Shown: positions 16,086 through 23,669, numbered from the stretch's first letter. The stretch is DNA of 64,000 bases from Ruminococcaceae bacterium HV4-5-B5C (GCA_900184925.1 FXYJ02000002.1:372001-436000), one strand, 5' to 3'. Numbers and translations are program-made. Notes: generated from the letters alone by a model not told the origin.

Positions 16086-16213
16086 AGAAAAGAAAGCGGA
16101 ACGCTTTCAAAAATAATTGATTACAAGCCCTGTGGCTGGAAGCCACACCTTTTCAATACAACTCCTCCCCAAAAGCAAAAGCCGGTCGAAAGACCGGCTT
16201 TTGCTTTTGGGGA
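16086..16213 (+). ncRNA. Candidate small RNA with three stem-loops
   Basis: The perfect promoter predicts transcription from about 16086. Downstream are stem-loop 1 (16092-16108, GAAAGCG/CGCTTTC around GAA), stem-loop 2 (16131-16147, TGTGGCT/AGCCACA around GGA), a pyrimidine-rich stretch ACTCCTCCCC complementary to Shine-Dalgarno sequences, and a 22-bp perfect terminator hairpin (16166-16213). The predicted RNA is about 125-130 nt. It does not resemble 6S, SRP, tmRNA or RNase P RNA, nor a riboswitch, since no gene follows in this orientation. The rest of the 15841-16345 gap shows nothing else recognisable. A role as a base-pairing regulator, or a protein-binding RNA with GGA loops, is inference. 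Confidence 0.6.
16166..16213. terminator. 22-bp perfect hairpin, likely bidirectional terminator
   Basis: The arms 16166-16187 and 16192-16213 are exact complements around a GAAA tetraloop. The inner arm carries TTTTGCTTTT on the plus strand. It would end the candidate RNA and also the GH5 transcript from the other strand. Confidence 0.8.
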
Positions 16214-16215
16214 GA

Positions 16216-16245
16216 CCTCCCTGCGAATGCGCTTCCGCAGGGAGG
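16216..16245. repeat. 10-bp inverted repeat beside the terminator
   Basis: CCTCCCTGCG (16216-16225) pairs with CGCAGGGAGG (16236-16245). It is probably part of the termination region of the GH5 gene. Confidence 0.5.
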
Positions 16246-16345
16246 CTATTTAGAAAAACGAGGAAAAACGAAACGGTTCCGTCATCAAGTCGTATGATGA
16301 ATGAAGACGGCTCCCGCCTTTTTTACTTTTACTTAATACGGCAGA

Positions 16346-17377
16346 CTAAGACAGCAGTTTAATCAGGTCGTCCAGAATCGGGGCGTAGTGCTCGTCGGTG
16401 ATTCCGAAGTCCTTCCCCTTGTAGGTCCACGCGGCGCTTGCAATGTTGTATTTTCGGAATGCACTGTGAATATCGGTATACCAGCGGAGAGTTGAAGCAA
16501 CGTCAGCTTGGTCAATGACTCCGTATTCCCCGCAGTAGAGGGCGGTGTCGCGTTCTTCCGCAATGTGAACCGCTTCGGCAAAAGCCGATTCGAAAAACTT
16601 TGAGTCTATTTCTGCGTCGGGGTCCAGATCCGAATAAACCTGCAGATTGCGTGTGGGGAGGCAGCGCCTTGACTGCGACCGGTATCCCGATATCTGGTTG
16701 GGATACGGTGTGGAGAAATCGGAAGGCATTTCCCCAATCCAGTATGCCGACTGGTGCGTGAAAATCAGAGGTTCATAGTAATGAAAATTATAGACGATGT
16801 GTTCGTCGCGGGGTTTGGCCAGCATTTTAAGGGAGGCAATGCTGTTGTTTTCCACACCGCCCATTAAAATAGGTATCGTAGGGGCGTAATTCCGGATTAC
16901 GGTTATCGCCCGGTCGGCGATTCCATTCCAGATCCTGGCGACCCTCCGGTCAACCACTTCGTTGAGCAGCTCAAAAGCGAGACGGTCGGAATATTTTTCA
17001 TAACGGGTAGAAAAGGTTTCCCACAGACTGACGAAATTGTCCTGCAGATTTGTGTTCTGGAAAAATCCGGCCGATTTAAATTCATCGAACGAATAACCGC
17101 GCGTTTTGTGCAGGTCAAGGATCATATTCAGTCCGTATTTTCCGCACCACTCCAGACAGTTGTCGATATACTGGAATCCTTCCTCGATGAATTCGCCGTG
17201 GTCTGTCTGAATCAGTTCATAATCAACGGGAAGCCTGACGTGGTCAAGCCCCCAGGAAGAAATCCGTCTGATGTCGTTCTCCGTAATAAAGGAGTCGTAA
17301 TGCTGTCTGCTTTGACGGCACTGGGACAACCACCCTCCGAGGTTGATGCCCCTCTGGTATCCGGTGAATTGCTTCAA
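16346..17377 (-). CDS. Glycoside hydrolase family 5 (cellulase-type), apparently cytoplasmic
   Basis: A 343-aa GH5 TIM-barrel enzyme. Catalytic acid/base E140 lies in FELLNEV and nucleophile E284 in YCGEYGV; GINLGGWL and HVRLPVDYEL near the N-terminus are also typical. There is no signal peptide, membrane segment, dockerin or carbohydrate-binding module, so it probably works inside the cell on imported beta-glucan oligosaccharides. The start is TTG 17377 with AGGAGG 8 nt upstream. It is not adjacent to the cellobiose phosphorylase locus but may act in the same pathway. Exact substrate (glucan, mannan or other) unknown. Confidence 0.88.
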   Translation of the reverse strand: MKQFTGYQRGINLGGWLSQCRQSRQHYDSFITENDIRRISSWGLDHVRLPVDYELIQTDHGEFIEEGFQYIDNCLEWCGKYGLNMILDLHKTRGYSFDEFKSAGFFQNTNLQDNFVSLWETFSTRYEKYSDRLAFELLNEVVDRRVARIWNGIADRAITVIRNYAPTIPILMGGVENNSIASLKMLAKPRDEHIVYNFHYYEPLIFTHQSAYWIGEMPSDFSTPYPNQISGYRSQSRRCLPTRNLQVYSDLDPDAEIDSKFFESAFAEAVHIAEERDTALYCGEYGVIDQADVASTLRWYTDIHSAFRKYNIASAAWTYKGKDFGITDEHYAPILDDLIKLLS

Positions 17378-17503
17378 AAAAATTCCTCCTCAAATCCGGT
17401 CTGACTTGGTTAGTCCCACTTATTCTAATTTATTTTTTAAAATAATATATCACGATCATCTTTTTTTAGTCACTTTCTTGCGGCCGTTTTAAAAACCGAC
17501 AGC

Positions 17504-17541
17504 AAAAAAAGACTCCTTTCCCCTTCAAAAGGGGAAAGGAG
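17504..17541 (-). terminator. Rho-independent terminator of spo0A
   Basis: On the minus strand CTCCTTTCCCC pairs with GGGGAAAGGAG and is followed by a run of seven T. Confidence 0.9.
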
Positions 17542-17563
17542 CCAACGAAAAGTGGATTTTAGT

Positions 17564-18340
17564 TCACGCGGTCTTCATGTGGAGACGGAGCCTGTCTGAG
17601 ATCATTGCAATGAATTCGGAGTTGGTCGGCTTTCCGCGTGTGTTGTGGATCGTGTAGCCGAAATAGGAATTCAGCACATCCACGTCGCCGCGGTCCCAGG
17701 CAACTTCAATCGCGTGGCGGATGGCCCGTTCCACGCGCGAAGCCGTCGTGCCGTAACGCTTGGCTACGCCGGGGTAAAGCTGTTTTGTAACGGCGTTAAT
17801 AATGTCAGGGGTTTCAATTGCCATGATAATGGAATCGCGCAGGTAATGGTATCCCTTGATATGAGCAGGCACGCCGATCTGGTGGAGAATCTCCGTGACC
17901 TGAATCTTCAGCGACGGCTCTTCGCCCGAGGAAGCCTGCTGCGTTTTGGGGAGCTGCATTCCGTTCATGCTGCAAAGCTGGAGGATCCGGTCGGAAAGGT
18001 CGGCGGCGTCGAACGGCGCAATGGCGAAATACGATGCGCCGGACATCATGACCTCACGCTCCAGCGTCGGACTTGTAAAGTTGGAAATAATGATGAACAT
18101 GGGCTGGTGCTCCGGGATTTTGGAACGGACGGCTTTCATGACGCCAATCCCGTCAAGCCTCGGCATAAAGAGGTTTGAAAGCACAACGTCGGGGCTTGCG
18201 GTTTCGATTTTTTCCAGCAGTTTCATGCCGTCTTTCGGCGCGTAGGACACTTCCAGACCCGAATTCTCGAAAACCCGACCGGCATCGCTGCGAAACTCAG
18301 CGCTGTCGTTTGCAATGAGCAGTTTAATGCGCTTTTCCAT
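17564..18340 (-). CDS. spo0A: Spo0A sporulation response regulator with degenerate receiver domain
   Basis: A 258-aa master regulator of spore formation, in the usual place directly after spoIVB. The C-terminal DNA-binding domain is conserved (HIKGYHYLRDSIIMAI; VTKQLYPGVAKRYGTTASRV; VERAIRHAIEVAWDRGD). The N-terminal receiver is not. The phosphoacceptor aspartate is N56 (VVLSNLFMP in place of VxxLDxxMP), the acidic pair is N11-D12, and the conserved lysine of the KPF motif is A108 (AIAPFD); only a hydroxyl residue (S86) remains in the Thr position. Fold residues such as MPRLDG and GASYF are kept. Phosphorylation by the usual Asp chemistry therefore seems impossible. A strong sigma-A promoter (18376-18404) lies 36 bp upstream. 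Confidence 0.93.
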   Translation of the reverse strand: MEKRIKLLIANDSAEFRSDAGRVFENSGLEVSYAPKDGMKLLEKIETASPDVVLSNLFMPRLDGIGVMKAVRSKIPEHQPMFIIISNFTSPTLEREVMMSGASYFAIAPFDAADLSDRILQLCSMNGMQLPKTQQASSGEEPSLKIQVTEILHQIGVPAHIKGYHYLRDSIIMAIETPDIINAVTKQLYPGVAKRYGTTASRVERAIRHAIEVAWDRGDVDVLNSYFGYTIHNTRGKPTNSEFIAMISDRLRLHMKTA

Positions 18341-18375
18341 CTTTGTCTCCCCCTAAATTGTTTGTTTGTGGCTAT

Positions 18376-18404
18376 ATAATACCATATATTGGTAAATATG
18401 GCAA
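18376..18404 (-). promoter_or_regulatory. Sigma-A promoter of spo0A with a palindromic spacer
   Basis: On the minus strand TTGCCA (18404-18399), 17 bp, TATTAT (18381-18376). CCATAT and ATATGG form an inverted repeat across the -35 end and spacer, a possible operator. No obvious 0A box is seen. Confidence 0.7.
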
Positions 18405-18456
18405 TAGCTTAACACAATATTTTTTTGATTTTTGGGGAAAATCCGGATGGAGAGCT

Positions 18457-19689
18457 TTATGATGCAAGCTTGTTTTCCTGTGCCGCAACGGTGCGGGACT
18501 GCGTCAGCATGCTTTCGGCGAAAATGCCGTAGCCGCGCGTCGGGTCGCTGACAAACACATGTGTCACGGCGCCGACAAGCTTGCCGTTCTGGAGGATCGG
18601 GCTGCCGCTCATGCCCTGCACGATGCCGCCCGTCTGTGTGAGAAGCTTCTGGTCGGTGACGCGAATGACAAGATTTTTGGAATCGACGCCGTCACGGCAG
18701 TCGATTTTTTCAATGGTAATATCGTAATACTGTGGCGTATTGCCGCTGATAGTTGCGTAGATTTTTGCAGGGCCGGACTGAACGTCCTGCTTCATGGCGA
18801 TTTTCACGGCCTGCCCCTGAACCGGATTTTTCATTGTGCCGTAAACGCCTGCTGCAACGTTGGCGTTGAGCGTGCCTTCGGAGCTGTCGTCGGTGAAATA
18901 TCCGCGCAGTTCGCCCGGCGTTCCGTTCACGCCTTTTGTGACGCCGCTGATGGTAACGGGTACGATGTCGCCGCTCAGAAGCGGCATCAACTGGCCGGTG
19001 TCGGAGTCGCAGATGCCGTGCCCAAGGCCGGCAAAGCAGTTCCCGGAGGGATCATAGAACGTGAGGGTGCCGATCCCCGCCGTGCTGTCGCGAACCCAGA
19101 GACCGATCTTGTACTGTCCGTCGGATTCCGACTTGATCGGACGCACCGAAGCGGAGAACTTCTGCCCGCCGCGGCTTACCGTGATATTGAGAGGCTGTCC
19201 GTCGCAATTTTCCACGGTCTTTTCTACTTCAAGGTTGGAACCGACTGTTTTTCCGTTGATTGAAACAATGATATCGCCGGCTTTAAGGCCGGATTCGGAA
19301 GCGGGGTTGAAGGTGCCGACGCTCGTTTTAACGTCCGCAAGACCAACAACCACGACGCCGTTGGTAAACATTTTAATCCCGAACGGCATGCCGCACAGCA
19401 CCACGGACGTATTGTCCACGACGCTGACGGTTACGGTTTTGAGCGGAATCGACTTGTAGAGCATCAGTTTTGCGGAATAGGTTTTCGGGTACGGCGCCCC
19501 GGCGCTTGCTGAAATCTGAGTGGGGCTGTCGTCCTCAAGCGAAAACGCCCCCGAGCCCCAAGTCGGGCTGGTTCCTGCCACAACGGTATAGGAATCGGGC
19601 GTAAAATAATCCGCCGTTCCGAGGACTGCTGAAAAGAGAAGCCCTAAAATTACGGCGGATGCGGTCAGTTTTTTCAAAGTTTTTTTCAA
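18457..19689 (-). CDS. spoIVB: SpoIVB serine peptidase (S55), sigma-K checkpoint
   Basis: A 410-aa exported peptidase which in Bacillus is made in the forespore and signals pro-sigma-K processing in the mother cell. The N-terminal hydrophobic anchor is at about 8-27. A PDZ domain spans about 105-185 (LKAGDIIVSINGKTV). The S55 domain has histidine H224 in GLGHGICDSDTG and serine S363 in GMSGSPILQNGKLVGAVTHV. The start is TTG 19689, with GGAGGTG 6 nt upstream; an upstream in-frame codon at 19707 lies within the ribosome site. Located immediately upstream of spo0A as in most spore formers. Confidence 0.92.
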   Translation of the reverse strand: MKKTLKKLTASAVILGLLFSAVLGTADYFTPDSYTVVAGTSPTWGSGAFSLEDDSPTQISASAGAPYPKTYSAKLMLYKSIPLKTVTVSVVDNTSVVLCGMPFGIKMFTNGVVVVGLADVKTSVGTFNPASESGLKAGDIIVSINGKTVGSNLEVEKTVENCDGQPLNITVSRGGQKFSASVRPIKSESDGQYKIGLWVRDSTAGIGTLTFYDPSGNCFAGLGHGICDSDTGQLMPLLSGDIVPVTISGVTKGVNGTPGELRGYFTDDSSEGTLNANVAAGVYGTMKNPVQGQAVKIAMKQDVQSGPAKIYATISGNTPQYYDITIEKIDCRDGVDSKNLVIRVTDQKLLTQTGGIVQGMSGSPILQNGKLVGAVTHVFVSDPTRGYGIFAESMLTQSRTVAAQENKLAS

Positions 19690-20022
19690 GGTTTCACCTC
19701 CCTGCACCGCGTTATTACTCTGCCCGCCGCCGTTCGATTTATGTTGTCATCCTTTTCATGAGAAGGGAAATACCGGAAAACCCGGCAGCCAAAACGCAGC
19801 GGAGCGATTTCTCAGAACAGGCGGTAATTTCCTGCAAACGGGTGAGCAGACAGCGCCGCAAATCGGTCGGGAAAAACAGGAAATAAAATGCGGGCGGTAT
19901 GGTTCCAAAAAGGAACTGGAAAACGCGGCGTAAATTTTACAGCTAAAACGGAAAAATCTTCTTAACCTGATTTGAATTTTTAAGGCACGGACTGTAATGA
20001 TTAAATTTTTGCAAACTGCAGC

Positions 20023-20051
20023 TTTTCAGCAGAACAGTTTTTCGCTATGAT
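20023..20051 (+). promoter_or_regulatory. Candidate promoter of pdxY; rest of the 19690-20126 gap
   Basis: TTTTCA (20023-20028), 17 bp, TATGAT (20046-20051). A short inverted repeat (CGCCGGAA at 20064, TTCCGGCG at 20090) follows in the leader. Otherwise the gap between divergent spoIVB and pdxY shows nothing I can name. Confidence 0.4.
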
Positions 20052-20126
20052 GGAAAAAGAAAACGCCGGAAGATTCTGGAACAACGTGGTTCCGGCGGTA
20101 CGAAACGAAGAAAGCCGGGATTTTTA

Positions 20127-20975
20127 ATGGATCAGCAAAAAAGAGTGATGGCGGTTCACGACCTCTCCTGCTTCGGAAAATGTTCGCTGACGGTCGCCCT
20201 GCCGATTCTTTCCGCCGCGGGAGCCGAAGTAACGGCGCTGCCGACGGCCGTTCTTTCCACCCATACCGGAGGTCTGACGGGTTACACGTTCCGCGACCTT
20301 ACGGAGGATATTCCCGCCATTGTGAAGCACTGGAAATCGCTCGGCCTGCGGTTTGACGCGATCTACACCGGCTACCTCGGTTCGTTTGCGCAGCTGGAGC
20401 TTGTCTCGCGGGTGATTTCCGATTTCCGGGAAGAAGGCACGCTTGTCTGCATCGATCCGGTCATGGCGGACGGCGGGAAGCTTTATCCGGCATTCGGAGA
20501 GGACTTTCCGGGCGGAATGGCAAAGCTCTGCAGAAACGCGGACATCATTCTTCCCAACCTGACGGAAGCGGCGCTTCTGCTGGGCGAGCCGTACCGCGAG
20601 GGGCCGTACGGCGAAGAATACGTCGAATACATGCTTCACGGGCTTGCGGAGCTCGGGCCACGCCGTATTGTTCTGACCGGGGTATGGACGGAGCCGGAGC
20701 ATCTGGGATGCGCCGTTTACGACGCGAAGTCCGGCGAAATCGGTTACGCCATGAGTCGGCGGATTGACGGGTTCTACCACGGTACGGGAGACGTTTTTGC
20801 GAGCGCGCTGCTCGGCGCGGTTCTTGCGGGCAAAACGCTCCTGCAGGCAGCTCAGATTGCCGCGGACTTTACTGCCGGAAGCATTCGCCGTACGCATGAC
20901 GCACGGACGGACGTTCGTTTCGGTGTTAATTTTGAAGCCGGAATTCCGGGCTACCTCCGCAGCCTCGGTCTGTAA
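20127..20975 (+). CDS. pdxY: Pyridoxamine/pyridoxal kinase
   Basis: A 282-aa ribokinase-fold enzyme that phosphorylates pyridoxal, pyridoxamine or pyridoxine in vitamin B6 salvage. The N-terminus VMAVHDLSCFGKCSLTVALP matches the family's substrate loop. The central IYTGYLGSFAQ and CIDPVMADGGKLYP are conserved, and FYHGTGDVFASALLGAV holds the GTGD anion hole with the catalytic aspartate. Length is typical (about 285 aa). It appears monocistronic. A B6-related MocR regulator and transporter are seen elsewhere in the window at 49-51 kb. Confidence 0.9.
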   Translation: MDQQKRVMAVHDLSCFGKCSLTVALPILSAAGAEVTALPTAVLSTHTGGLTGYTFRDLTEDIPAIVKHWKSLGLRFDAIYTGYLGSFAQLELVSRVISDFREEGTLVCIDPVMADGGKLYPAFGEDFPGGMAKLCRNADIILPNLTEAALLLGEPYREGPYGEEYVEYMLHGLAELGPRRIVLTGVWTEPEHLGCAVYDAKSGEIGYAMSRRIDGFYHGTGDVFASALLGAVLAGKTLLQAAQIAADFTAGSIRRTHDARTDVRFGVNFEAGIPGYLRSLGL

Positions 20976-20991
20976 CCGAAATCCGGCGCCT

Positions 20992-21020
20992 GCATAGCAT
21001 CTCCGTCGACGCGAATACTA
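20992..21020 (+). promoter_or_regulatory. Sigma-G-like (forespore) promoter before two tiny genes
   Basis: GCATA (20992-20996), 17 bp, AATACTA (21014-21020). The same layout precedes both SASP genes in this window. Confidence 0.55.
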
Positions 21021-21038
21021 TTCGGCGGAGGTGGTTGT

Positions 21039-21173
21039 ATGCCGAAAGACAGCCAGCCGGACCCGAAGGGAATCCGCGAGGAGAAAGCGAATGGCCGGAC
21101 ACCGCTGACAAAGGAAAACCAGAACCGGTCGAGAACCACAAAGAAACAGTCCGCGCCGCCAAACGACGTGTGA
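21039..21173 (+). CDS. Small conserved-looking protein, 44 aa, probable spore protein
   Basis: A complete 44-codon frame with a strong ribosome site (GGAGGTGG, 7 nt before ATG). The product starts MPKDSQPDPKGIREEK and is basic, hydrophilic and rich in Lys, Asn, Pro and Gln, with no hydrophobic segment. It is followed 13 bp later by a similar tiny gene. It shares a PDPK motif near its N-terminus with that partner. A sigma-G-like promoter at 20992-21020 suggests forespore expression, so it may be a minor small acid-soluble spore protein. Family not firmly recognised. Confidence 0.6.
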   Translation: MPKDSQPDPKGIREEKANGRTPLTKENQNRSRTTKKQSAPPNDV

Positions 21174-21186
21174 GGGAGGGGACAAG

Positions 21187-21339
21187 ATGGCCAAAGCAGG
21201 CATGAGGCGCCCCGACCCGAAAGCGCCCCACGGTACGGAGAGCAACCGGATTACACACATCCCGAAGAACGATGTGCCGCCTGTGCCGGAGATCAAAGGG
21301 ACAGCGAGGTCCGGTAAAAAAACGGCGGGGCCGAAGTGA
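21187..21339 (+). CDS. Small conserved-looking protein, 50 aa, probable spore protein
   Basis: A 50-codon gene with GGAGGGG 6 nt before ATG. The product begins MAKAGMRRPDPKAPHGTESN and contains KNDVPPVPEIKG; it is basic, hydrophilic and Pro-rich. I recall similar uncharacterised 50-residue proteins in many Clostridia. It shares the PDPK motif and small basic character with the gene before it, and both are closed by a terminator at 21360. Spore-related expression is inferred from the promoter. No biochemical function can be assigned. Confidence 0.65.
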   Translation: MAKAGMRRPDPKAPHGTESNRITHIPKNDVPPVPEIKGTARSGKKTAGPK

Positions 21340-21359
21340 CTGACGGAATGCGGAATTCT

Positions 21360-21398
21360 GCGGAAAATGTATCGCCCGATACATTTTCCGCGTTTTTT
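21360..21398 (+). terminator. Terminator after the two small genes
   Basis: A 15-bp perfect stem (21360-21374 with 21377-21391) is followed by GTTTTTT. Confidence 0.9.
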
Positions 21399-21431
21399 CT
21401 GTGCTATGCTAACGGAAAAGGGGGACTGGAT

Positions 21432-22202
21432 ATGTCGGACTGGGATTCCCGGCAATACCTGAAATTTAAGGCGGAGCGGACGCAGCCTGCGATCGACCTC
21501 GCACGGAACATGGCGCCCGCCGGGGCGGGCCGCATTGCGGACATTGGGTGCGGGCCCGGCAACAGCACCGCCGTTCTGCGCGGCATGTTCCCGAAAGCCG
21601 AAATCACAGGGTATGATTCTTCCGACGACATGCTGCGTGCCGCGAGGGAAAGCTGCCCCGGGGCGGATTTTAAATTCTGCGATGCAGCGAAGGACCTGCC
21701 CTCACTCGGCTCCGGCTTCGCCGCCGTGTTTTCGAACGCCTGCCTGCAATGGGTTCCGGAACACCAAAAGCGCATTCCCGAGCTGCTCGCCATGCTCAGG
21801 CCCGGCGGGATGCTCGCCGTGCAGGTTCCGGCAAACTTCGGTGAGCCGATTCACCGCATCATTTCGGCCGAAGTGAGTTCGGATAAATGGAACGGGTATT
21901 TCCCGCATCCGCGCATTTTTTACACTCTGACGCCGGAAGAATACTGCGGGCTTCTTTCGGAAAACGCAGCGTCGTTCCGCATGTGGGAGACGACGTATTT
22001 TCACATTCTTCCGTCGCAGGACGCCATTCTCGAATGGTACCGCTCCACAGGGCTGAAGCCATACCTTGACGCACTGCCGGAAGAGAAAAAACCGGAGTTT
22101 GAAAACGACGTGATGAAAAAGGTTCGCGAGGCGTACCCCGTGCAGAAAGACGGCACGGTGATTTTTCGATTCCCACGCCTGTTCTTTACCGCCGTCCGGT
22201 AG
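21432..22202 (+). CDS. tam: Trans-aconitate 2-methyltransferase-like SAM methyltransferase
   Basis: A 256-aa class I methyltransferase closely resembling E. coli Tam: MSDWDSRQYLKFKAERTQPA, the SAM motif IADIGCGPGNSTAVL, ITGYDSSDDML, and FSNACLQWVPEH. The C-terminus (ILEWYRSTGLKPYLDALPEE; FRFPRLFF) also follows Tam. It would esterify trans-aconitate, relieving aconitase inhibition. Start ATG 21432 has GGGGGAC upstream; the frame open from 21336 starts inside the preceding terminator. It is a single gene with its own terminator. Confidence 0.88.
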   Translation: MSDWDSRQYLKFKAERTQPAIDLARNMAPAGAGRIADIGCGPGNSTAVLRGMFPKAEITGYDSSDDMLRAARESCPGADFKFCDAAKDLPSLGSGFAAVFSNACLQWVPEHQKRIPELLAMLRPGGMLAVQVPANFGEPIHRIISAEVSSDKWNGYFPHPRIFYTLTPEEYCGLLSENAASFRMWETTYFHILPSQDAILEWYRSTGLKPYLDALPEEKKPEFENDVMKKVREAYPVQKDGTVIFRFPRLFFTAVR

Positions 22203-22207
22203 AAAAC

Positions 22208-22239
22208 CGCCCGTTCCATAGTGTGAACGGGCGTTTTTT
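22208..22239 (+). terminator. Terminator of tam
   Basis: CGCCCGTTC (22208-22216) pairs with GAACGGGCG (22225-22233), then T6. Confidence 0.9.
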
Positions 22240-22275
22240 CGCTTTTCCGGGTATATTTTCGTCATGCCGGAATTG

Positions 22276-22284
22276 TGCTATAAT
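22276..22284 (+). promoter_or_regulatory. Extended -10 promoter of the HTH gene
   Basis: TGCTATAAT, a TGN-TATAAT extended -10, without a clear -35. It lies about 40 bp before the start at 22323. Confidence 0.55.
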
Positions 22285-22322
22285 ATTGCGGTATCATAAG
22301 GAATAGGAAGGAGCGCTTGCTC

Positions 22323-22793
22323 ATGAGTGAAATTGTAACGATCTACCGGATCAACTGCTACGCTTCGCTTGACCCGTCGCTCGTCGGAGAAAGCTGCTCG
22401 CTGCTTCCGTGGGACGGCGCCGGACCGGACAGCCAGGGCTCGGACGACGGCGGCAGGGAATACGTTCTGCCGGAGCATTACAGGCAGTCACGCGACGAAG
22501 ACGGATGCCCGGTTGTGCAGGACGAAGAAGGCTGCGTCTGCGAACTGAAACTGCACAATGGCTGTCCGCTGCTGATTGACGAGGAAAAACGCCTCGCACA
22601 TCTGCTGGAGCCGGTCAAAAAAATGGCGACCTACCGTTTGGCCGCCGGCATGACGATTGCCGAACTGGCGCAGCACCTCGGCGTAACGCAAAAGGAAGTC
22701 TATGAGTGGGAAAACCTTGAAAAGAGTCCGGAGGAAGCGGTTCTCCGGCAGATTGCGGACATCCTCGGATGCGGCGTGTCGGAAATCCGCTGA
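22323..22793 (+). CDS. XRE-type helix-turn-helix protein with novel N-terminal region
   Basis: A 156-aa protein. The first 90 residues are acidic with several cysteines (INCYAS, GESCSLLPWDG, DEEGCVCELKLHNGCPLLIDEE) and match nothing I recognise. Residues from about 95 form an XRE/Cro-like HTH (ATYRLAAGMTIAELAQHLGVTQKEVYEWENLEKSP). GGAAGGAG precedes the ATG. It lies directly upstream of the suf operon, which has its own promoter. The cysteines near an Fe-S assembly operon make a redox or iron sensor possible, but that is speculation. Confidence 0.7.
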   Translation: MSEIVTIYRINCYASLDPSLVGESCSLLPWDGAGPDSQGSDDGGREYVLPEHYRQSRDEDGCPVVQDEEGCVCELKLHNGCPLLIDEEKRLAHLLEPVKKMATYRLAAGMTIAELAQHLGVTQKEVYEWENLEKSPEEAVLRQIADILGCGVSEIR

Positions 22794-22819
22794 AAACCGG
22801 GGAATCCGCAATTTACAGC

Positions 22820-22847
22820 TTGAATTACGCGGATTTCCTGCTATAAT
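22820..22847 (+). promoter_or_regulatory. Promoter of the sufCBDSU operon
   Basis: TTGAAT (22820-22825), 16 bp, TATAAT (22842-22847), with TGC before the -10. It gives a leader of about 57 nt to sufC. No clear IscR or SufR operator is visible. Confidence 0.7.
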
Positions 22848-22910
22848 AGAAACGTACATCAATTTAGTATACATTAACGGGAGAAATCCCATCGAGGTGC
22901 GGACAAAAAT

Positions 22911-23651
22911 ATGTTGCTGGAAGTTAAAAACCTGAAAGTCAGCGTTGACGGCACGGTCATTCTGAACGGGCTGAACCTGAGCGTCGACCGGGGCGAAGTG
23001 CATGTTCTCATGGGCCCGAACGGCGCGGGAAAGTCGACGCTTGTCAATACGATTATGGGCCACCCGCAGTATAAGGTAGAGGCCGGTACAATCCTGTTCG
23101 ACGGAGAAGACATAACGCACGCGCCCGCGAACGAACGCGCAAAGGCCGGGCTGTTCCTGTCATTCCAGAACCCGGAGGAAGTTCCCGGCGTAACGCTCGA
23201 AAGCTTCATGCGCACGTCGCGTGTTGCCGTTACGGGAAAACCCGTGAAGCTTTTTGCCTATAAAAAGGAACTGGCCGAAAAAATGAAGGCGCTCGACATG
23301 GACGCGGAGTACGCTTCGCGTTACCTGAACGTCGGTTTTTCGGGCGGGGAGAAAAAGAAGTCTGAGATTCTCCAGATGCTCATGGAAGACCCGAAGCTTG
23401 CCATCCTCGACGAAACCGACTCCGGCCTTGACGTGGACGCGGTGCGCATCGTTTCAAAGGGCGTTGAGAATTACAAAAACCGCGACAATGCTCTGCTCAT
23501 CATTACACACAACACAAAAATCCTCGAAGCGCTTACGGTGGACTATGTTCATGTGCTGATGGACGGCCGCATCGTCCGGACCGGGGACGGCAGACTCGTC
23601 GACGAAATTAACCGCAACGGTTTTCAGCAGATCTCCGCGGCGGCGGTCTGA
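22911..23651 (+). CDS. sufC: Fe-S cluster assembly ATPase SufC
   Basis: A 246-aa ABC-type ATPase that drives the SufBCD scaffold for iron-sulfur cluster assembly in the cytoplasm. Walker A is GPNGAGKST, the SufC-type signature is FSGGEKKKSEILQ, Walker B is LAILDETDSGLD, and the switch histidine lies in LLIITHN. First gene of the sufCBDSU operon, 18 bp before sufB. The gene order C-B-D-S-U is the usual Firmicutes SUF layout, and no sufE or sufA is present. Confidence 0.96.
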   Translation: MLLEVKNLKVSVDGTVILNGLNLSVDRGEVHVLMGPNGAGKSTLVNTIMGHPQYKVEAGTILFDGEDITHAPANERAKAGLFLSFQNPEEVPGVTLESFMRTSRVAVTGKPVKLFAYKKELAEKMKALDMDAEYASRYLNVGFSGGEKKKSEILQMLMEDPKLAILDETDSGLDVDAVRIVSKGVENYKNRDNALLIITHNTKILEALTVDYVHVLMDGRIVRTGDGRLVDEINRNGFQQISAAAV

Positions 23652-23669
23652 GAGCCGGGGGGAAAGCAA

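Noticed and set aside
15915..16253. 112-codon plus-strand frame over the candidate small RNA
   Set aside because: It runs through the 22-bp terminator hairpin, has no homology and no proper ribosome site.
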